NCBI GenBank assembly: GCA_014859215.1
Contig: JACUUS010000067.1
Coordinates: 1-11,046, forward strand
Direction: 5' to 3'
From: Dehalococcoidia bacterium
Lineage (GTDB): Bacteria; Chloroflexota; Dehalococcoidia; SZUA-161
DNA: 11,046 bases
In this document: piece by piece, positions 6,060 through 11,046 of the stretch
Numbering within the stretch: the first letter of the stretch is position 1
Layout: every line of letters starts with the position of its first letter
Made by a program: the position numbers and the translations under genes
Notes under the pieces: generated by a model
What the model saw: the letters and a program-made list of their open reading frames with translations, nothing else
Told to the model about the DNA's origin: nothing
Database searches by the model: none

Positions 6060-7598
6060 ATGGCTCGTGGCCTGAATCAGCGTAAGCGAAGTCCGACCCA
6101 GCCTTACAATCGGACTGATACGGAACACAAGCGGTTGGAGGACCAGCCTGCCTGGCAAACAAACGTGCTCAAGACTGTTATGGCGAACACTGGAGCCATG
6201 CTCGTTTACCTCGACCGTAACTTCAACTTCGTCATGGCCAATAAGGCTTACATAGATGCTTGCGGGCATACCTGGGAGGAGATCGAAGGCAGAAATCACT
6301 TTAACTTCTTCCCCAACGAAGAAAACGAGGCCATTTTCCGTCAGGTGAGAGACACCGGCAAGAAAGTCTCCTTCCGCGACAAACCTTTCGAATATGCCAA
6401 CCAGCCCTGGCGTGGTGTTACCTACTGGGACTGGACGCTTGTGCCTGTTAAAGAAGACTCCAATGAGGTGGTTATAGGGCTCGTATTATCACTGATAGAG
6501 ACAACTGAGCGTAAGAAGATGGAGGAGGCACTAAGGAGAAGCGAGGAGCTCTACAGGAAATATTTCGAGCTTGGCCTGGTGGGTATGGCGATTGAGTCGC
6601 CAACCGGGCAATGGATTGAAGTGAACGATCGGCTCTGTGAGATATATGGTTACCCGTGTGACGAGCTAATGAAGAAGCACTGGAAGGACTTCACACATCC
6701 CGAGGACCTTGACTCAGACCTTGAGTACTTTCAACAGCTTCAGCGTGGTGAGATAGACCGCTATTCAATCGAGAAGCGATACATCCGCAAGGACGGAGAG
6801 ATAATAAACTGCATCATCTCCATAGGCTGCAGGAGGCATCCCAGCCGTGAACTGGCTCATGTTTACGCTCTGGTGGTAGATATCACCAGCCTGCGGCGAA
6901 CGGAAGAACATCTCCGCAGGGCAAAAGATGAGCTCGAAGTAAGAGTCAAAAAGCGCACAAGAGAGCTTAGAGAGCTTGCCCACCGGCTGGTTGACACGCA
7001 GGAGAAGGAACGAGCCGCCATCGGGAGTGCGCTTCATGACGAAATCGGGCAGTCTCTGACCTATACCACGCTGCTCATTGACAGGGCACTGCGCAAGCCC
7101 GACCAGCAAATGCTGGCTGAGGCAAAATCTACGGCCCAGGAGGCCATATCCAAGATACGTGACCTGTCATCGATATTATCTCCACGCCAATTGCGTAGCG
7201 CCGGGCTGATACAAGCGATGACAACAATGGTTGAAGAGTACGCCCAGCGAACCAAGGTCAAGGTCGATTTTGACCATAGTAATGGACTTGATGAGGTCCC
7301 GGAAGAAGTGGCGCTAGCCAGCTATCGCATCGTACAGGAATCGCTCACCAATACGGTCCGGCATGCCAGAGCGAGCGAGGTGAAAGTGAGGCTGTCACGT
7401 GAACAGGGCAATCTTCACCTCGAAGTCAGGGATAACGGAATCGGTTTCGACCCTGAAGCAGTGAAGAAATCCACGGGATTGACGGGCATCAGGGAGCGAG
7501 CCCAGGCGCTTGGCGGAGACTTCAGTATCGAATCGGATCCCGGAAAAGGGACTCTGGTTCTCGCCGATCTTCCCTTGTCCGCAAGAGAGACTGCATGA
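6060..7598 (+). CDS. Double-PAS sensor histidine kinase, NarL/HisKA_3 type
   Basis: This 512-residue soluble kinase has, in order, a PAS domain (about 33-148), a second PAS/PAC domain (about 163-282, with the RYIRKDGEIINCIISI core), a coiled coil (about 276-315), a HisKA_3 dimerisation domain and a HATPase_c domain (about 405-508). The phosphoacceptor is H326 in IGSALHDEIGQSLT. The N-box is RIVQESLTNTVRHA with N431, the G1 motif is RDNGIGFDP with D458, and the G2 motif is GLTGIRERAQALGG. No membrane helix or signal peptide is present, so it senses an internal cue, perhaps a small ligand or redox state in the PAS pockets; no haem or flavin residue can be assigned. Kinases of this class usually phosphorylate a LuxR/NarL-type regulator, often encoded next door, but none follows here. 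Start ATG 6060 has AGGTGGAG five bases upstream. Confidence 0.93.
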   Translation: MARGLNQRKRSPTQPYNRTDTEHKRLEDQPAWQTNVLKTVMANTGAMLVYLDRNFNFVMANKAYIDACGHTWEEIEGRNHFNFFPNEENEAIFRQVRDTGKKVSFRDKPFEYANQPWRGVTYWDWTLVPVKEDSNEVVIGLVLSLIETTERKKMEEALRRSEELYRKYFELGLVGMAIESPTGQWIEVNDRLCEIYGYPCDELMKKHWKDFTHPEDLDSDLEYFQQLQRGEIDRYSIEKRYIRKDGEIINCIISIGCRRHPSRELAHVYALVVDITSLRRTEEHLRRAKDELEVRVKKRTRELRELAHRLVDTQEKERAAIGSALHDEIGQSLTYTTLLIDRALRKPDQQMLAEAKSTAQEAISKIRDLSSILSPRQLRSAGLIQAMTTMVEEYAQRTKVKVDFDHSNGLDEVPEEVALASYRIVQESLTNTVRHARASEVKVRLSREQGNLHLEVRDNGIGFDPEAVKKSTGLTGIRERAQALGGDFSIESDPGKGTLVLADLPLSARETA

Positions 7599-8027
7599 CA
7601 CGGGAAAACGAAGCATATACGTGCAGGCTCCGTTCCCGAAGCATGCCGCAGCAAAGTCCACGATTTCTCGTTCCACGATAATCATCTCCGTCGAAGCATG
7701 GGCTCTGCGACCGCGACTGCTCAGCGCCCACGCAAAGAATCGCCGCACACCCCTGAGAATCGGTAACCCGGACAGGATTACCGGGGGGGGCGCCAGGAAG
7801 CTCCAGACCGGTCATGGTATTCATAGACAGGGCTAGATAGCAGACAAGACAATCTCATCTGCGGTCTGGTCGGCCAGAAGGGCGCGGTCGGTAGTCTTAC
7901 TGTAGGCCAGAGCCAAATTGAGGAGATTGAGATTCTGATCTTTCGAAAGAATCTTGATCGACTATGGTAGAATACATGCAAGCTGAGGCATAGGCACGAT
8001 TCCAGATCACTGCGCCAGTATCCCGCT
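7599..8027. other. Gene-poor, possibly decayed stretch downstream of the kinase
   Basis: More than 400 bases lack a convincing gene on either strand. A 28-codon frame starts at the ATGA overlap (7595) of the kinase stop, the usual place for a coupled response regulator, but it ends at 7681 with no receiver-domain features. On the minus strand, 7833-7961 reads as a leucine-rich stretch (NLNLLNLALAYSKTTDRALL, ending at TAG 7833) without an ATG, GTG or TTG start in its first 15 codons; it could be the worn end of a small gene. A run of eight G lies at 7783-7790 and the palindrome CTTTCGAAAG at 7940-7949. Confidence 0.45.
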
Positions 8028-8033
8028 TATAAT
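8028..8033 (+). promoter_or_regulatory. -10 element (TATAAT) of the radical SAM operon
   Basis: A perfect TATAAT predicts a transcript start near 8040. That leaves only about five bases before ATG 8046 but about 24 before TTG 8064, which has an ideal ribosome site. The -35 position at 17-base spacing (GATCAC) does not match the consensus, so activation or another sigma factor is possible. Confidence 0.45.
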
Positions 8034-8052
8034 CCTCGTCCAGATATGAGCC

Positions 8053-8060
8053 AGGAGGAG
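8053..8060 (+). promoter_or_regulatory. Ribosome binding site pointing to a TTG start
   Basis: AGGAGGAG ends three bases before TTG 8064; the AGGAGG core is five bases away. No ribosome site precedes the in-frame ATG at 8046. This favours TTG 8064 as the true start. Confidence 0.7.
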
Positions 8061-8063
8061 CAA

Positions 8064-9401
8064 TTGACAAGGAAGCTATTACTCGTCAATCCGGCCCAGT
8101 ACATCAAGCCGAATCTGGTCACCGTCATGAGACTGCCGCCGGCAAGTCTGGCTTATCTTGCTGCGCTAACCCCTTCTGACTGGGATGTCAAAGTCATTGA
8201 CGAGAACATCGAGCCTCTGATTTTCGAGGACGCCGACCTGGTAGGCATTACCTCCTGTACCTGCAACGCTCCCAGGGGATATGAGATAGCCCGGGAGTAC
8301 GTGCGAAAAGGCACCAAGACAGTAATGGGCGGAGTTCACGCCTCCTTCATGTCTGAAGAGGCTGCGCAGTTTGTCGATGCCGTTGTGATAGGGGAGGCCG
8401 AATCGATCTGGCGCGGTTTGCTCGCTGATTTCGAGAGAAATGACCTGAAGAAATCCTATAGAGGGGAACGCACCAACCTGGAAACTCAAATAAGGTTGAG
8501 ACCGGACGTATGTTCGCGGAAGTACAGGTTACCGTCTGTAGAGACTTCCAGAGGTTGCCCCAGTGATTGCGAGTTCTGCTCCGTGACGAGCTTCCACGGC
8601 CGTACGTATAGACAAAAACCCGTCGAAGACGTACTGGACCAGCTGGAATCCCTGAAGAGCAAGTACTTCTTCTTCATGGATGACAATATACTCGGCTTTG
8701 GGAAACAGGCGGAAGAGAGGGCCATCAGATTATTTCAGGGGATGATAGACAGGGGCCTCAAAAAGAAGTGGGGCTGCGCTGTTGGGATCGATTTCGCTAA
8801 CAACCCTGAGGTACTGAAGTATGCAAGAAAAGCGGGATGCTCGGCCGTATTCATGGGATTTGAGTCCATAAATGAGGAATCGCTTGAGGGAATGCACAAG
8901 GTTAGAAATCTGAGACTGGGTGTAAAGAATTACGAGGTCCTGATCAAGAAACTGCACGACCACGGCATCGGCGTGATGGGGTCATTCGTTCTGGGCAATG
9001 ATGGGGACAGGAAAGACGTATTTGAGAGGACCGCGAAGTTTGTCCTGGATTCGAAGATAGACGCCACGCTGTTCGCGATACTTTGTCCCTTTCCCGGGAC
9101 GAGGCTGTACAACAGACTGATGCAGGAAGGACGGCTTCTTCGTACCAACTATCCCCATGATTGGAAATATCATGATTGCGTGGAGGTTGTTTTCAAACCG
9201 AAGCACATGTCTCCTGACGAACTTACCGACGGTGTTGCCCAGATCTATAGCGCCCTCTCCTCAAGGTTGACGTCGTTCAGAAGGGCTTTCACTTCGGCTA
9301 TCCAAACAAAGAACCTGGTTGGCTCCGGTATCGCTTACCTGTGGAATCGCGGATCGGGGCGACTTTGGTTGAAGAAATACAAAGACGAAGCGGCAGCATG
9401 A
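8064..9401 (+). CDS. B12-binding-type radical SAM enzyme
   Basis: The product is 445 residues from TTG 8064 (451 if ATG 8046 is used). With the shorter numbering, an N-terminal Rossmann-like cobalamin-binding-type domain spans about 4-140: RKLLLVNPAQ, VKVIDENIEP, DADLVGITS, VMGGVHASF and VVIGEAESIW. The radical SAM core follows, with the [4Fe-4S] cysteines C165, C169 and C172 in SRGCPSDCEFCSV, then FFFMDDNILG, VFMGFESINEESL and GIGVMGSFVLGNDGD. The DxHxxG cobalamin-ligand motif is not seen, as is common in this branch, so base-off cobalamin binding without a protein His, or loss of binding, are both possible. Members carry out methylations, ring contractions and other radical chemistry; the substrate is unknown. 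It sits one base before the beta-helix gene, an evident operon. A divergent basic C-terminal region follows residue 395. Confidence 0.9.
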   Translation: MTRKLLLVNPAQYIKPNLVTVMRLPPASLAYLAALTPSDWDVKVIDENIEPLIFEDADLVGITSCTCNAPRGYEIAREYVRKGTKTVMGGVHASFMSEEAAQFVDAVVIGEAESIWRGLLADFERNDLKKSYRGERTNLETQIRLRPDVCSRKYRLPSVETSRGCPSDCEFCSVTSFHGRTYRQKPVEDVLDQLESLKSKYFFFMDDNILGFGKQAEERAIRLFQGMIDRGLKKKWGCAVGIDFANNPEVLKYARKAGCSAVFMGFESINEESLEGMHKVRNLRLGVKNYEVLIKKLHDHGIGVMGSFVLGNDGDRKDVFERTAKFVLDSKIDATLFAILCPFPGTRLYNRLMQEGRLLRTNYPHDWKYHDCVEVVFKPKHMSPDELTDGVAQIYSALSSRLTSFRRAFTSAIQTKNLVGSGIAYLWNRGSGRLWLKKYKDEAAA

Positions 9402-9402
9402 A

Positions 9403-10641
9403 ATGAAAGCCTATATTGTAGAGACCGCCAGGAGAATCGACCCTTTCGGAGAGCACCCCGGTGATTGTCTTATCGCCAACAGCAGGCTGAGCGAGATCCG
9501 TGCAGAGGTGCTCCAGAACCTTGGCATGGAGGTCAGGAGAGTACCGGACGCGGCTCAGGTAGTGGATGCAGATGAGCACATTATCATGGGAGCCAGTTTA
9601 TTCTTCACCAGGGAGCTGGTGAAGGAATTCATCGACAGGTCCCGCAAGTTGAAGGCGTGCACCACATGTGCCATCAAGCCAGGCCTCGTCACCCTGCACA
9701 CCTTAACCGCCACCCAGGACGTGAAAACCACCGCTGACAGGGTTGAATACGACCTCCATTACATAGCGCCCGGAAGCATGCGTGAAGAGCGGGTGCCCGT
9801 AGTAATCGAGCCTGAGCAGTTCTCGCAGATCCTGCCCATGCCCGAGCACATACGCGGCCCGCAGGAGTACCGCATACCGATAACTGATACCTTCGTGATC
9901 CAGGTAGACCACTGGGCCAACCTGTGGGCTGCAAATATAGCTACTCTGCTGGCCGGAGCATCCAGGCTTATGAAGTCCCCCAAACTCAGCTTACTGTGGC
10001 TGGCGCTTAGAGCACGCTCTGCGAACAAATGGAGAATATTGCATCAGGTCAACAGGATCGGCAAGAACTGCGATATCCATCCCACAGCCTACATAGAGGG
10101 AAGCACCATTGGAAACAATGTAATGATTGGGGCCGGCTCTGTCATCAGGCTTTCCGTCATCGGGGACGGCACTGCCACCGGCAGCAATGTGACTATAGAG
10201 TCCTCCGTACTGGGGGAGGAGTGTTCAATAGATTCAGGTTGCGGTGCTTTCTGCTCTGTATTGTATCCCCGCACAGTATCCTCATCCAGGCTCATATTCA
10301 CCAGCCTGTGCGGCAGGGATACATTCATTGCAGACGGCTCCGGCATGGCTGATTTCCGACTTGACGGGAAACCGGTGATTGTCTCAAAGGACGGCGTCTC
10401 CATAAACACCGGCGTCCTCGCCCTGGGCTCGTGTATAGGCCACGGCGTATATCTGGGAGCTGCGTCAATACTTGCGCCGGGAACAGTCATCCCTTGTGGA
10501 TTACGAATAATCCCGGAGAGAGATTTGATCATAAGCAAAGTCAATCCCGATGGGACTATTCCCGGACACCGCCTGATCCCTGCGCGCAGGCCCCCCCGGG
10601 GCCGCGGCCCATCAGCGCAGGTGTCCATAGATCAGGGGTAA
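9403..10641 (+). CDS. Left-handed beta-helix (hexapeptide-repeat) protein, GlmU/nucleotidyltransferase-like
   Basis: The C-terminal half (about 219-375) is a left-handed parallel beta-helix: repeated hexads such as IGKNCD, IHPTAY, IEGSTI, IGNNVM, IGAGSV and later IGHGVY, LGAASI, LAPGTV. The N-terminal part (about 1-160) begins MKAYIVETARRIDPFGEHPG and has DADEHIIMGASLFFTRELVKEF; it lacks the GGxGTRL nucleotide-binding loop of sugar-phosphate nucleotidyltransferases, so it may be a degenerate or different domain. Such helices usually act as acyl/acetyltransferase cores or trimer scaffolds; no catalytic His can be named confidently. The cysteines at C86 and C89 (CTTC) and others in the helix are unusually many. 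The gene starts one base after the radical SAM stop (TGA-A-ATG) with no strong ribosome site, so translation is probably coupled. The last 20 residues are Arg/Pro-rich and unlike the rest. Confidence 0.8.
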   Translation: MKAYIVETARRIDPFGEHPGDCLIANSRLSEIRAEVLQNLGMEVRRVPDAAQVVDADEHIIMGASLFFTRELVKEFIDRSRKLKACTTCAIKPGLVTLHTLTATQDVKTTADRVEYDLHYIAPGSMREERVPVVIEPEQFSQILPMPEHIRGPQEYRIPITDTFVIQVDHWANLWAANIATLLAGASRLMKSPKLSLLWLALRARSANKWRILHQVNRIGKNCDIHPTAYIEGSTIGNNVMIGAGSVIRLSVIGDGTATGSNVTIESSVLGEECSIDSGCGAFCSVLYPRTVSSSRLIFTSLCGRDTFIADGSGMADFRLDGKPVIVSKDGVSINTGVLALGSCIGHGVYLGAASILAPGTVIPCGLRIIPERDLIISKVNPDGTIPGHRLIPARRPPRGRGPSAQVSIDQG

Positions 10642-10659
10642 GGTGTCAGGCCGTCAACC

Positions 10660-11046
10660 CAGGTTCAGGCACAGGCTTACGAGGGGGTCGCTTTGGACCC
10701 CTGTCTTCTGACACTTATACATCTCACCACTGCTGCCGAGCAGCGTCACACATGCCTTTATTTAAGCTCGTGCGCCGGACCTGGCTGCATGGGATCAGGC
10801 TGCACGATCTTCGGCATAGTCACGCTTCGCTGCTTCTGAGACAAGGCTTACACCCGAGTACTGTCTCTGAGAGATGAGGACTTGCGACGGTGGGAATAAC
10901 GTTTGACCCTATTCACACGTCACACCGGGCCTGCAGGGAGCAATAGCGCAAAGTTCGACGAACTGTTAGCGAAAGAGTTTGACAATAATTCCGAGCCTTC
11001 CGCGAAACGAGCTTCTTGGGTTGTGAAGATTTCGGGTGCAGTCTCT
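10660..11046 (+). pseudogene. Decayed tyrosine recombinase (phage-type integrase), C-terminal catalytic part
   Basis: Joining fragments from three frames rebuilds an integrase end. Frame one (10660-10700) gives QVQAQAYEGVALDP. Frame two (10700-10762) gives PVF, stop TGA 10709-10711, then ISPLLPSSVTHAFI. After an extra T near 10763, frame three (10764-10907) gives KLVRRTWLHGIRLHDLRHSH, then ASLLLRQGLHPSTVSER, a TGA at 10875-10877 and TVGITFD. A missing base then leads to YSHVTPGLQGAIA (10910-10948) with the putative catalytic Tyr at 10910-10912. Another shift leads to AKFDELLAKEF, which stays open to the window end. HDLR supplies the HxxR motif; the later conserved LGH reads stop-GL. The gene cannot make an active enzyme. 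It marks past entry of a mobile element; no partner genes or attachment repeats are seen here. Confidence 0.8.

Noticed and set aside
10089..10628. 179-codon minus-strand frame
   Set aside because: It is the shadow of the beta-helix gene, which has obvious hexapeptide repeats on the plus strand.
1..11046. CRISPR array, tRNA or rRNA gene
   Set aside because: I saw no regularly spaced repeats, no cloverleaf with a T-loop signature and no rRNA-like stretch on reading through the window.

Overview
The window comes from a bacterium with moderately high GC and good Shine-Dalgarno sites. The gene set is accessory and house-keeping: a PlsY-like acyltransferase, a membrane glycosyltransferase, several signalling proteins, a cobalamin-type radical SAM enzyme and an HdeD-like membrane protein. 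The mix, with small orphan membrane proteins and PAS kinases, would fit an anaerobic or soil/sediment Chloroflexota (Dehalococcoidia-like) genome. That is a weak guess from style; no marker gene in the window fixes the taxonomy.

Layout. 1-474 (-): start of a SAM-dependent methyltransferase of the TIGR00027 / leucine carboxyl methyltransferase type, cut by the window edge. 668-1117 (-): pyridoxamine-phosphate-oxidase-like flavin protein. 1178-2976 (+): an overlapping pair, PlsY-like acyltransferase and a family 2 membrane glycosyltransferase, translationally coupled and probably acting on lipids. 3007-3843 (-): a histidine-kinase-like protein whose H-box has Gln in place of the phosphoacceptor His. 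3844-4220: no convincing gene. 4221-4864 (+): two small uncharacterised genes, the second with two membrane helices, separated by a spacer holding a perfect 14-bp palindrome. 4923-5516 (-): HdeD/DUF308 six-helix membrane protein. 5517-6059: mostly intergenic, with a possible 52-residue one-knuckle zinc-ribbon gene. 6060-7598 (+): double-PAS NarL-type sensor kinase with no response regulator beside it. 7599-8063: gene-poor, possibly decayed. 8064-10641 (+): a two-gene operon, a B12-binding-type radical SAM enzyme followed one base later by a left-handed beta-helix (hexapeptide) protein. 10660-11046 (+): remains of a tyrosine recombinase broken by two stops and about four frameshifts, running off the window end.

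How the genes work together. Two groups look like functional units: the acyltransferase/glycosyltransferase pair (lipid or glycolipid synthesis at the membrane) and the radical SAM/beta-helix pair (unknown product). The two kinase-like genes are unrelated in architecture and neither has a partner regulator in view. The most notable points are the His-less kinase, the strongly supported internal TTG start of the radical SAM gene, the uncharacterised radical SAM/beta-helix module, and the decayed integrase next to it. I did not find a clear new defence or mobile system in this window.
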